The notes beneath the pieces were generated by a model, which did not search any database, was not told the origin of the DNA, and was given only the letters and a program-made list of their open reading frames with translations. DNA of 32,636 bases from Oceanospirillales bacterium. GTDB taxonomy: Bacteria > Pseudomonadota > Gammaproteobacteria > Xanthomonadales > SZUA-36. Location of the stretch: the NCBI GenBank assembly GCA_003232965.1, contig QIKG01000195.1, positions 1-32,636 on the forward strand, written 5' to 3'. This document shows, one piece after another, positions 8,028 to 15,807 of this stretch; positions within the stretch are counted from its first letter, which is position 1; every line of letters starts with the position of its first letter. Position numbers and translations under genes: made by a program.

Positions 8028-9257
8028 TTAAGCCTCTTGCAAGACTGCTTCTTGTTGGGTGACTAGGGATGCATAGCTCACTGATAGAAGGGGGCTGGTC
8101 TCCAGTAGACTGGAATCAAGTGCCTTGGCGAAATCAGCAAGCAAGTCGTCTGCATCTTCAATTCCCACAGACAGGCGTAATAATTGGCTGCTGATCCCAG
8201 CGATGTTGCGTGCTTCAGGCGTCATAGCTGCATGTGTCATGGTCGCAGGATGGGCAATCAGTGATTCAACACCACCGAGTGATTCTGCCAGAGAAAAGAG
8301 CGTTAAGTTTTTGAGTAGGCGTTTAATGTTGTCAGTGTTACCGGCAAGCTCAAAACTTACCATAGCACCAAATCCAGACTGTTGACTTGCGGCTATCTGA
8401 TGACCTGGATCGCTCTTAAGACCGGGATAATGGACCTTGGTTACCGCTGGATGTTTTACTAATAAATCAACCAGAGCAGCTGTGTTTTCCTGATGTTGGC
8501 GTAGTCTGGGCTTCAGTGTACGCAAGCCTCTTAGTGTTAAGAAGCTATCAAAGGGAGAGCCTGTTAGGCCGAGACAATTCGCCCACCAAGCAAGCTCTTC
8601 AGCAAGCTTGGTGGTTTTTGCAATAACTGCCCCACCTACAACATCACTGTGTCCGTTAATATACTTAGTTGTAGAATGTAAAACGAGATCAGCGCCTAAA
8701 TTTAAGGGCTGTTGCAGGGCTGGAGATAAAAAAGTATTGTCAACCAAGGTGAGTGCGTTAGCCGCTTTTGCTTTCTTCACAATCGATCTTATACAGACAA
8801 CTCTTAAAAGTGGGTTGCTCGGGGTTTCAATCCAGATTAAAGCTGGTTTTTCTGCAATGGCTAAATTTAGTGCTTTTGTGTTCGCTTGATCAACAAACTT
8901 TACTTTAAAAGCACCTTTTTCAGAGAGGCTGGTAAATAATCTGTATGTCCCGCCATAACAATCATGTGGCGCGATTAATAAATCCTGTGGTTTTAGTAAT
9001 TGCAACGCTAAGGTAATGGCGGCCATACCAGAAGAAGTCACAACCGCACCGGCCCCGTTTTCAAGTTCGGCTAATGTTTCGGCAAGTAATGTTCTGGTTG
9101 GGTTCCCAGAACGCGAATAATCGTATTCCCTTGGTTTATCAAAATCAGCAAAACTAAAGTTACTACTCAAGTGTAAAGGCGGTGTGATATCACCATGTTG
9201 AGTTTTTGCTTCTATACCAGCTCGGGCCGCAATAGTTGATTGATTTAAGTTCGTCAA
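8028..9257 (-). CDS. metB: Cystathionine gamma-synthase
   Basis: A PLP enzyme that joins cysteine with O-succinylhomoserine to form cystathionine in methionine synthesis. It aligns along its length with E. coli MetB: ATIAxRxG-like N-terminus, YSRSGNPTR, PHDCYGGTYRLF, DNTFLSPALQ, and the PLP lysine at residue 198 in HSTTKYINGHSD, followed by LAESLGGVESLI. A tail of about 25 residues extends beyond the usual end. No in-frame ATG exists; I prefer the TTG at 9257, with GAGAG eight bases upstream, over the TTG at 9272. A promoter overlapped at its start point by three MetJ boxes precedes it. MetA, its supplier, is encoded at 18729. Confidence 0.92.
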   Translation of the reverse strand: MTNLNQSTIAARAGIEAKTQHGDITPPLHLSSNFSFADFDKPREYDYSRSGNPTRTLLAETLAELENGAGAVVTSSGMAAITLALQLLKPQDLLIAPHDCYGGTYRLFTSLSEKGAFKVKFVDQANTKALNLAIAEKPALIWIETPSNPLLRVVCIRSIVKKAKAANALTLVDNTFLSPALQQPLNLGADLVLHSTTKYINGHSDVVGGAVIAKTTKLAEELAWWANCLGLTGSPFDSFLTLRGLRTLKPRLRQHQENTAALVDLLVKHPAVTKVHYPGLKSDPGHQIAASQQSGFGAMVSFELAGNTDNIKRLLKNLTLFSLAESLGGVESLIAHPATMTHAAMTPEARNIAGISSQLLRLSVGIEDADDLLADFAKALDSSLLETSPLLSVSYASLVTQQEAVLQEA

Positions 9258-9302
9258 GCTAGTTTCTCTCAAAAAAATGTAAATTTTTGTTTATGGGTTA
9301 AT

Positions 9303-9326
9303 AGGCGTTTAGACGTCTATACGTTC
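9303..9326 (-). promoter_or_regulatory. MetJ operator of metB (three tandem met boxes)
   Basis: Three contiguous 8-bp boxes read AGGCGTTT, AGACGTCT and ATACGTTC, matching the met-box consensus AGACGTCT at 6, 8 and 5 of 8 positions. The central box is perfect. The array begins two bases past the -10 hexamer and covers the predicted transcript start. MetJ itself is encoded at 17708-17980, so repression by MetJ with S-adenosylmethionine is the expected control. Confidence 0.9.
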
Positions 9327-9328
9327 AA

Positions 9329-9357
9329 ATGATAAATTGACTCTATTGAGAAGTCAA
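9329..9357 (-). promoter_or_regulatory. Predicted metB promoter
   Basis: On the minus strand TTGACT (9357-9352) and TATCAT (9334-9329) are separated by exactly 17 bases. Each is a five-of-six match to the sigma-70 hexamers. The met boxes follow directly downstream. Confidence 0.75.
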
Positions 9358-9433
9358 GAGCTATATCAATGTTTATATAGTGTGAGATATATATATATCA
9401 GCTTTCATTGCTGTGAGATTAACTTTCATCCTT

Positions 9434-9550
9434 GTCATACCGGAGAAGGCCGGTATGCTGTAAGCCGGTGCCACCACTGGGTTCCGGGTTGAACTACTCG
9501 CTGTCCGAGAAGGAGTGAAACGGGGTGTTGGGAATCACCTCACCAACACC
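9434..9550. repeat. Intergenic hairpin repeats between cysB and metB
   Basis: The 340-base space between cysB and the metB promoter holds two hairpins and no gene. The first is CATACCGG (9436-9443) against CCGGTATG (9450-9457) with loop AGAAGG; it begins with GTCAT and shares the layout of the repeat at 851-868. The second is GGTGTTGG (9524-9531) against CCAACACC (9543-9550), a perfect 8-bp stem. Either could end the cysB transcript, though no T-run is present. Confidence 0.55.
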
Positions 9551-9629
9551 ATCAAACGCCCAGTTTTCCAATCACCGCACTAACAACAGCAAAATAAAAC
9601 CCAGTTAACGGGACAGTAGTGTGATTATT

Positions 9630-10610
9630 CTAAACATGCCACATAGCGTGAATAGGTAATGTTACTTTCTGTGGATCCAGACTTTCACGCTCAAGATCAA
9701 TGGCAGTATCAATTTGTCCCTTGCTTACATGAGGTGCAAATAAACCAATGAATTCTTTCATAAACTGGCGTAAAAATAAGCTGGGATGAAAGGCAATCCA
9801 GGTAGAACACAAAGGCAGGATGTCTTTAGTGTCGATGGCGACCAAGTCATCATCGATGTCTTTGTCGTAGGCCATGCTGGCGATAATACCGACCCCCAAC
9901 TCAGAACGTACATAGGTTTTAATGATGTCGGAATCTCGTGCTGTAAATACTATTTTGTAATCTAAGCCAGCCTTTATGAATGTTTGTACCAGTGAAGAGT
10001 TATCTTGATCATCATAGACATACACAACAAGCGGAAATTTAGCCAATTCTTGCAGGCTAATATTTTTTTGATCTGCCAGTGGGTGATTTTTTGGTACAAC
10101 TATTAGCCTTTGCCATTTAAAACAATCGAGCTTAACCAATCCTTTGCTATATTCAAACTCGCCTGTTGCAATGGTAAAGTCAGTATCTCCTGACAAAGTA
10201 GACTTGACGTTTTTCAAAGATGTGTTTTGTTGTAAATTAACTTTTATATCGGGAAATCTAGCATGGAAGCTTTTGATGATAGGCGGTAGCACGTAACGTG
10301 CTTGAGTATGTGTGGTGGCGATATTTAGTACGCCTTTGGTGGCTTTGGTTAAGTCTTTTGAAATCGCTTTTATATTGTCAATTTCTTTTAATACGTTTTG
10401 GCACCTAATCAAAATTTCTTCACCCGCAGGTGTTAAGGAAATAAGTGTTTTGCCTGACCTTGCGAACAAAGATAGGCCTAGTTCATCTTCAAATAAACGC
10501 ATTTGTCGACTTACGCCAGGTTGCGAAGTGCACAATGCTCGTGCTGCCGCTGTCACATTGAATTGGTGTTGGCAAATCGCATTAAAAAATCTTAACTGCT
10601 GTAGTTTCAT
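9630..10610 (-). CDS. cysB: LysR-family cysteine regulon activator CysB
   Basis: A transcription activator of sulfate-assimilation genes that normally responds to N-acetylserine and is counteracted by sulfide or thiosulfate. The N-terminal winged helix-turn-helix begins MKLQQLRFF, with CTSQPGVSRQMRLFEDELG as recognition region. The effector-binding domain carries the CysB hallmark IATTHTQARYVLPP and DSDIIKTYVRSELGVGIIASMA. At 326 residues it equals the family length (E. coli 324). It is divergent from cysG with about 170 bases between the starts. The tail after QIDTAIDLE is poorly conserved, which is usual. Cbl-type paralogues are an alternative, but the context favours CysB. Confidence 0.9.
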   Translation of the reverse strand: MKLQQLRFFNAICQHQFNVTAAARALCTSQPGVSRQMRLFEDELGLSLFARSGKTLISLTPAGEEILIRCQNVLKEIDNIKAISKDLTKATKGVLNIATTHTQARYVLPPIIKSFHARFPDIKVNLQQNTSLKNVKSTLSGDTDFTIATGEFEYSKGLVKLDCFKWQRLIVVPKNHPLADQKNISLQELAKFPLVVYVYDDQDNSSLVQTFIKAGLDYKIVFTARDSDIIKTYVRSELGVGIIASMAYDKDIDDDLVAIDTKDILPLCSTWIAFHPSLFLRQFMKEFIGLFAPHVSKGQIDTAIDLERESLDPQKVTLPIHAMWHV

Positions 10611-10652
10611 ATCAAACTCTCATGTCCAAGCTTTGATACTAGTACAGCGGGT

Positions 10653-10681
10653 TTGAACTTTCAAGTATAGCCGTCTATAAG
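10653..10681 (+). promoter_or_regulatory. Predicted cysG-cysK promoter
   Basis: TTGAAC (10653-10658) and TATAAG (10676-10681) are separated by 17 bases, giving five-of-six matches at -10 and four-of-six at -35. The start would fall near 10688, leaving a leader of about 90 bases before cysG. A weak -35 fits a promoter that needs an activator such as CysB. Confidence 0.6.
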
Positions 10682-10684
10682 TCT
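10669..10684 (+). promoter_or_regulatory. MetJ operator at the cysG promoter (two tandem met boxes)
   Basis: Two contiguous 8-bp boxes, AGCCGTCT and ATAAGTCT, match the consensus AGACGTCT at 7 and 6 of 8 positions. They overlap the whole predicted -10 hexamer, an ideal place for repression. With equal base frequencies a 13-of-16 tandem match is expected roughly four times per million positions. MetJ control of a siroheme synthase gene is not part of the E. coli regulon. Confidence 0.7.
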
Positions 10685-10779
10685 AATACCAATTTGTTAT
10701 ATAGGTAGTTGTGTTAAGTATTATATTAATCCTGTTTCGAGACATATAGTTAATAATATTAGAAAGTTAAGAGACAAAA

Positions 10780-12204
10780 ATGGAATATTTACCAATCAAT
10801 ATAAAGTTAAAGGAGAAAAAATGTGTAGTTTTTGGCGCAGGTAATGTCGCCTTTAGAAAAATACAAATGCTGAACAAGGCAGGTGCTCATATTATCTGTG
10901 TGGCAAAGACAATTCACAAAGATATACAACAAATGTGGGGGGATATTGTAATCATACAAGACGATATCAGTAGCTACTTGAGGACGGTTGGACTAGAAAA
11001 TATCACGTTGATTATTTCAGCTACTGGAGATGCTAAGCTGGCACAGCATATTTTCGACGTTGCAAAACAACAAAACGTATTGATAAATACGGTAGATGAC
11101 CAGCGTTTATGCAGTTATATTTCTCCCGCCATAATCAACCGTAAGCCTATTATTATATCAGTTTCTAGTGGTGGCTCTGCCCCCGTACTAAGCAAAAAAA
11201 TACGGGAGAACATTGAAAAGCTGTTGCCACATAATCTAGGCAAGTTGGCAATGTACGCTAGTAACATTCGAAAACAGGTAAAAAAAACCTTCTCATCCAT
11301 GCAAGATCGTAGGCAATTTTGGGAGTATTTTTTCAACTCTTCTTTAAGCTCCCGAATAATAAATACAGGCTTGATGCCTGATAGTAATGATGTAATAGAA
11401 ATGTTTTCTAATAAACCTGAGAAAGTAGGGGAGGTTTTTTTAGTTGGAGTTGGTCCTGGTGACCCAGAGTTATTAACCATTAAAGCTTTGCGAGTGATGC
11501 AACAAGCAGATATTGTTCTATATGACAACTTAATACCAAAAGAAATTTTAGAGCTTGTAAGGCGTGATGCGGAATTGATTAATGTAGGTAAATCAATGGG
11601 CAATCACAAAGTGAAACAAGTGGATACAAATCAATTGTTAATTGATCATGCATTAGAAGGTAAACAGGTATGCCGATTAAAAGGAGGCGACCCCTTTATC
11701 TTCGGTCGGGGAGGGGAAGAAATTCAAGCTTTGAGGAGCGCTGGGATTAACTATCAAATTATACCGGGAATAACAGCAGCAATTGGCTGTGCATCTTATG
11801 CTGGTATACCCTTAACTCACCGTGATTATGCACAAAAAGTGGTTTTCTTGACGGCTCATTGTAAAAACTCTATAGACACACTTGAGTGGTCTTCATTAGC
11901 GCAAGACAGACAAACATTAGTTGTTTATATGGGTTTAATGAAATCGCAATTTTTAGTTGATAAATTAATCGCAAATGGGAAAAACAAAAAAACACCTGTT
12001 GCTATTATTGAAAACGGAACCCGTGAAACTCAACGAGTAATAATGGGTAATTTATATGAACTGGCGGAATTAATTAAACATAAAACAGTCAAGTCACCCG
12101 CGCTTTTGATTATTGGTGGAGTTGCACAGTTAAGCAATGATTTAGCCTGGTTTCAACCACAAAATCATTTGAAACCGCATTTGAATGTATTAAAAACGGC
12201 CTAA
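10780..12204 (+). CDS. cysG: Siroheme synthase (trifunctional)
   Basis: It converts uroporphyrinogen III to siroheme, the cofactor of sulfite reductase (CysI). The N-terminal precorrin-2 dehydrogenase and ferrochelatase half has the NAD fold VVFGAGNVAFRKI, the catalytic NTVDDQRLC and the SVSSGGSAPVL loop with the serine that is phosphorylated in Salmonella. The C-terminal methyltransferase half has LVGVGPGDPELLTIKA, YDNLI, LKGGDPFIFGRGGEE, IPGITAAIGCA and VYMGL. At 474 residues it has the full length (E. coli 457). cysK follows after 56 bases on the same strand. The promoter is overlapped by two met boxes. AT-rich codon use is clear compared with leu and sox genes. Confidence 0.94.
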   Translation: MEYLPINIKLKEKKCVVFGAGNVAFRKIQMLNKAGAHIICVAKTIHKDIQQMWGDIVIIQDDISSYLRTVGLENITLIISATGDAKLAQHIFDVAKQQNVLINTVDDQRLCSYISPAIINRKPIIISVSSGGSAPVLSKKIRENIEKLLPHNLGKLAMYASNIRKQVKKTFSSMQDRRQFWEYFFNSSLSSRIINTGLMPDSNDVIEMFSNKPEKVGEVFLVGVGPGDPELLTIKALRVMQQADIVLYDNLIPKEILELVRRDAELINVGKSMGNHKVKQVDTNQLLIDHALEGKQVCRLKGGDPFIFGRGGEEIQALRSAGINYQIIPGITAAIGCASYAGIPLTHRDYAQKVVFLTAHCKNSIDTLEWSSLAQDRQTLVVYMGLMKSQFLVDKLIANGKNKKTPVAIIENGTRETQRVIMGNLYELAELIKHKTVKSPALLIIGGVAQLSNDLAWFQPQNHLKPHLNVLKTA

Positions 12205-12260
12205 ATTAATCATCAATGTATTCGTTACTGCATTCCCTTTAACCTAAAAGAAGAACTGAT

Positions 12261-13199
12261 ATGATATATAACTCAATTTTAGAAACCATTGGTAAGACAC
12301 CGATAGTTAAGATTAATTCTTTGGCTCCAGCGCATATTAATATGTTTGTGAAAGTTGAATTCTTTAATCCCATGGCTTCAGTCAAAGATAGGTTGGCCCA
12401 CGCCATCATCGAAGATGCAGAAGCTAAAAATCTACTCAAACCAGGTGACACGGTAGTTGAGGCGACATCTGGTAATACGGGGATTGCTTTAGCCATGGTT
12501 TGTGCTGTAAAAGGCTACAAATTTGTTGCAGTGATGACAGAAACATTTTCGATTGAACGTCGAAAATTAATCCGGGCTCTTGGGGGTAAAGTGGTCTTAA
12601 CGCCCGCAGCAGAGCGTGGTAAAGGCATGGTCAGAATCGCAGAGCAATTGGCAAAAGATAATAACTGGTTTCTAGCTAAACAATTTGAAAATCCGGCTAA
12701 CCCTGCTTACCATCGATCTACAACTGGTCCGGAAATATTACAAGACTTTGCCGACCTAGGCTTGGATTACTTTGTAAGTGGGTATGGGACTGGCGGCACA
12801 ATTACAGGTGTTGGTGAAGTTTTAAAATTAGCCAGGCCAGAAATTAAAATTATCGGCACAGAACCATTAGAAGCCGCTCTGTTGTCAGGAAATGAATGGA
12901 ATCCCCATAAGATCCAAGGTTGGACGCCAGATTTTATTGCCGAAGTTTTGAATACTAAGATTATTGATGAAGTACTTCCCGTAAATGATATTGACGCTAA
13001 GAAGTACGCCTTGGCCTTGGCATCACAAGAAGGAATTCTCTGTGGAATATCAGCAGGCGCAACTTTTGCAGCCGCAATGATGGTCGCCAAAAAAGCACCC
13101 GCTGGCTCTAATATTCTAGCGATGATTCCCGATACCGGTGAGCGTTATTTAAGCACGTATTTATATGAGGACTTTGTTGATGGATCCGATGAGTTTTAA
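12261..13199 (+). CDS. cysK: Cysteine synthase (O-acetylserine sulfhydrylase)
   Basis: A PLP enzyme that makes cysteine from O-acetylserine and the sulfide delivered by CysJI. Landmarks are the PLP lysine K42 in PMASVKDR, the substrate loop TSGNTG at 69-74, the phosphate loop SGYGTGGTITG, and HKIQGWTPDFIAEVL, which replaces the usual HKIQGIGAGFIP. The 312 residues are typical for CysK (E. coli 323). It lies in an operon with cysG, with a weak AAAAGAAG ribosome site. CysM is the alternative name, but the asparagine loop and the GTGGT region fit CysK better. A hairpin follows 76 bases downstream. Confidence 0.9.
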   Translation: MIYNSILETIGKTPIVKINSLAPAHINMFVKVEFFNPMASVKDRLAHAIIEDAEAKNLLKPGDTVVEATSGNTGIALAMVCAVKGYKFVAVMTETFSIERRKLIRALGGKVVLTPAAERGKGMVRIAEQLAKDNNWFLAKQFENPANPAYHRSTTGPEILQDFADLGLDYFVSGYGTGGTITGVGEVLKLARPEIKIIGTEPLEAALLSGNEWNPHKIQGWTPDFIAEVLNTKIIDEVLPVNDIDAKKYALALASQEGILCGISAGATFAAAMMVAKKAPAGSNILAMIPDTGERYLSTYLYEDFVDGSDEF

Positions 13200-13275
13200 T
13201 ATTATTTGACTATCCGTGATTTTCAGCGTGCTCAATTAAATTTACCTTAGAATAGAATGTATTAAGTCATTTATA

Positions 13276-13296
13276 GCCCCATCACACGGCTGGGGC
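13276..13296. terminator. Hairpin between convergent cysK and cysH
   Basis: GCCCCA (13276-13281) pairs with TGGGGC (13291-13296) around a nine-base loop, followed within ten bases by TTGGTTTT. It is placed where a terminator for cysK is expected. The stem is short and the T-run is interrupted, so the call is moderate. Confidence 0.45.
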
Positions 13297-13373
13297 GTAT
13301 TGGTTTTCTTCGTTATGACTTCGTAGGCTAAATTTTAGCGAAGGTTTTTTGATTGCAGGGTTATTGCTCTTGA

Positions 13374-14081
13374 TTAGTCGTGAATGCCACATTCGCGCTT
13401 TAAGCCAAAAAAACGGGTTTCTTCAATTGACATATTTGCTGTTATTGGGCGAGTTGAGTGAGTATCACCAATTGATATATAACCTTTTTCCCACAAAGGG
13501 TGGTATGGCAAATTATGTTTTTTTAAATACTCATAAATATCTTTATCGGTCCAATCAATAATGGGATGTATTTTCATCCTGTTGTTTTTAGTTTCAATAA
13601 CTTTTTTACTTTTTCTGGTGAATGATTGATTGTTTCTGATGCCGGAGAACCAGGTGTCAATACCGAGGTCATCCAGTGCGTTATCTAGCGGAGTAACTTT
13701 CATGATATTGTTGAACTTCGTAATTCCATCTATACCTTGCGACCATAATTGACCATGTCTTGACTCTAACCAGGCAGGGCTAAGGTCGCTTTTATAGACT
13801 TTTAAATTCAATTTTAAATGTTCACACAGTTGGTCGATGAATTGATAAGTTTCTGGAAATAAGTAGCCTGTGTCAATCAGAATGACAGGAATATTTTCAT
13901 CGACTTGTGTCAATAAGTGTAGGCTCACAGCTGATTGTGCCCCAAAACTGGAAGTAAGGGCAAATGGTCCTTGGCTATGCTTAAAGATGTATTCAACTCT
14001 TTGTTGCGCACTTAATTTTTGCAAGTGATGTTGCCAGCGGAATTTCGTTTCTTTATCAAAGTATTGACTGTTAATTTTCAT
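13374..14081 (-). CDS. cysH: Phosphoadenylyl-sulfate (PAPS) reductase
   Basis: It reduces PAPS to sulfite using thioredoxin or glutaredoxin. The PP-loop-like SSFGAQSAVSLHLL, the substrate motif DTGYLFPETYQFID, GIRNNQS and the C-terminal RECGIHD with catalytic cysteine 231 are all present. The two cysteine pairs that hold an iron-sulfur cluster in APS reductases are absent, so it is the PAPS type. It has 235 residues against 244 in E. coli. The start is five bases after the cysI stop, making it the last gene of cysJIH. Genes for sulfate activation (cysD, cysN, cysC) are not in the window. Confidence 0.94.
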   Translation of the reverse strand: MKINSQYFDKETKFRWQHHLQKLSAQQRVEYIFKHSQGPFALTSSFGAQSAVSLHLLTQVDENIPVILIDTGYLFPETYQFIDQLCEHLKLNLKVYKSDLSPAWLESRHGQLWSQGIDGITKFNNIMKVTPLDNALDDLGIDTWFSGIRNNQSFTRKSKKVIETKNNRMKIHPIIDWTDKDIYEYLKKHNLPYHPLWEKGYISIGDTHSTRPITANMSIEETRFFGLKRECGIHD

Positions 14082-14086
14082 GGGCT

Positions 14087-15793
14087 TTAGCTGACGTTCA
14101 AATTTATTGGGTGAACTTGAGAGCCGTGAGTAACAGTATTAACGTAATTTTTTCGAATAACAAAGTCTCCAAAAAATTCATCTTCAGTGCTGCTCAAGCT
14201 GTAGTCTTTTAAGAGGATATCGAGTTCTTCTAAGATGCTCTCTTCATTAATATTTTCTCTATAGAGTTGATTCAGCCGATCCCCATGAAAGCTACCACCT
14301 AAATAAAAATTGTAACGGCCAGAGGCTTTTCCCACGAAACCAATCTCTGCTAGAAAAGGCCTAGCACAGCCATTAGGGCAGCCCGTCATCCTGGTCACTA
14401 TGGGGCGATTTTCGATGCCATATTTCAGCTGGATGCTTTCGATTTTATTCAATAATTGCGGTAAATATCTTTCAGCTTCCGCCATTGCAAGAGGGCAGGT
14501 AGGCAAAGCCACGCATGCCATGGCATTGTCAATTAGCTGGGATTGTGGATGGACGATATTATTCGCGCTTAATATTTCTTCAACAGCCCGTTTGTCCTGC
14601 GTATTTAATTTAGCCAGAATAATGTTTTGATTGGCAGTTAAACGTATTTCACCGAGGTTTAATAATGCAATAGTTTTTATGGCTGACTTTAATTTAATAG
14701 CCTTGTTATCACTGATTCTGCCATTTTCGATAAACAGCGTAAGGTTTAAGCTGCCATCGTGATTTTTTGACCAACCAAACTGGTCACCTCTTGTGGTGAA
14801 CTCATAAGGTTTTTCAGGTTTTAGATTCCATCCCAGTCTTTTTTGTAGTTCATCTTTAAACCAGTCAATGCCCCTGTCATCTATTGTGTATTTAAAGCGC
14901 GCGTGTTTGCGGTTACTTCTGTCACCGAAATCTCTTTGAATTTTAACCACTTGTTCTGATACTTCACAGACTTGATCGGTTTGGCAAAACCCGATAACTT
15001 GAGAAAGTAGCGGGAACGTTTTTCCATCGCCGTGGGTACAGCCCATGCCCCCGCCAACTGTTATGTTAAAGCCAGTCAGTTTGCCATCTTCAATAATGGC
15101 AATAAAGCCTAAGTCGTGTGCAAATATATCGACATCATTGGACGGGGGTATAGCCAATACAATTTTAAATTTTCTCGGTAAATACGATGCCCCATATATA
15201 GGCTCGTGATCACTATCTGATGCTAGCTTTTTCTTATCCAGCCAGATTTCATGATACGCCGTAGTATTGGGCGTTAAATGTTCGCTGATACGCTGCGCCA
15301 CTTCATACACAGACTGGTGGGCTTGTGAGGTTTCAGGGTTAGGTGTGCACATTACATTGCGATTTACATCGCCACAGGCTGCAATAGTATCAAGTAAAGA
15401 TTGATTTATATTAGCAATGGTGGATTTAAGGTTTTTCTTTAAGACACCATGTAATTGGAACGCTTGTCTGGTTGTTAGTCGGATAGATGCGTTAGCATAT
15501 TTATCCGCTAATCCATCCATAACTAACCATTGTTTGGGTGTGCAAATGCCTCCTGCAACCCGAGCTCGAATCATAAAACTATACAAAGGTTCAAGTTTGA
15601 GTTTTCTTCTTTCAACTAAGCTATCACGGTCATTTTGTTGGTATATGCCATGAAACTTAGTCAGTTGTGTGTCATCTAATGCCAATGATCCTGTGATTTG
15701 TTGTTGTAACCCATTAGCAATGGTGCCTCGTAAATAATTGCTCTCGGCTTTAATTATTTCAACGGCTTCTAGTGGTTTATTTTCTTTAGTCAT
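14087..15793 (-). CDS. cysI: Sulfite reductase hemoprotein beta subunit
   Basis: The siroheme and 4Fe-4S subunit that reduces sulfite to sulfide with six electrons from CysJ. The four cluster cysteines are seen in ACVALPTCPLAMAEAERYL and TGCPNGCARP. N-terminal family marks are ESNYLRGTI, FHGIYQQNDRD, RLTTRQAFQLHGVLKKN and DVNRNVMC. I chose the ATG at 15793, giving 568 residues (E. coli 570); the longer frame to 15811 starts with a TTG inside the cysJ stop region. It lies 14 bases after cysJ and five before cysH. Confidence 0.95.
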   Translation of the reverse strand: MTKENKPLEAVEIIKAESNYLRGTIANGLQQQITGSLALDDTQLTKFHGIYQQNDRDSLVERRKLKLEPLYSFMIRARVAGGICTPKQWLVMDGLADKYANASIRLTTRQAFQLHGVLKKNLKSTIANINQSLLDTIAACGDVNRNVMCTPNPETSQAHQSVYEVAQRISEHLTPNTTAYHEIWLDKKKLASDSDHEPIYGASYLPRKFKIVLAIPPSNDVDIFAHDLGFIAIIEDGKLTGFNITVGGGMGCTHGDGKTFPLLSQVIGFCQTDQVCEVSEQVVKIQRDFGDRSNRKHARFKYTIDDRGIDWFKDELQKRLGWNLKPEKPYEFTTRGDQFGWSKNHDGSLNLTLFIENGRISDNKAIKLKSAIKTIALLNLGEIRLTANQNIILAKLNTQDKRAVEEILSANNIVHPQSQLIDNAMACVALPTCPLAMAEAERYLPQLLNKIESIQLKYGIENRPIVTRMTGCPNGCARPFLAEIGFVGKASGRYNFYLGGSFHGDRLNQLYRENINEESILEELDILLKDYSLSSTEDEFFGDFVIRKNYVNTVTHGSQVHPINLNVS

Positions 15794-15807
15794 GTCAATA
15801 ATCCAAT

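Noticed and set aside
13334..13352. Near-palindrome GCTAAATTTTAGC with a following T-run as terminator
   Set aside because: The palindrome leaves a one-base loop, which cannot form a hairpin, and the larger CTTCG/CGAAG pairing is weak.
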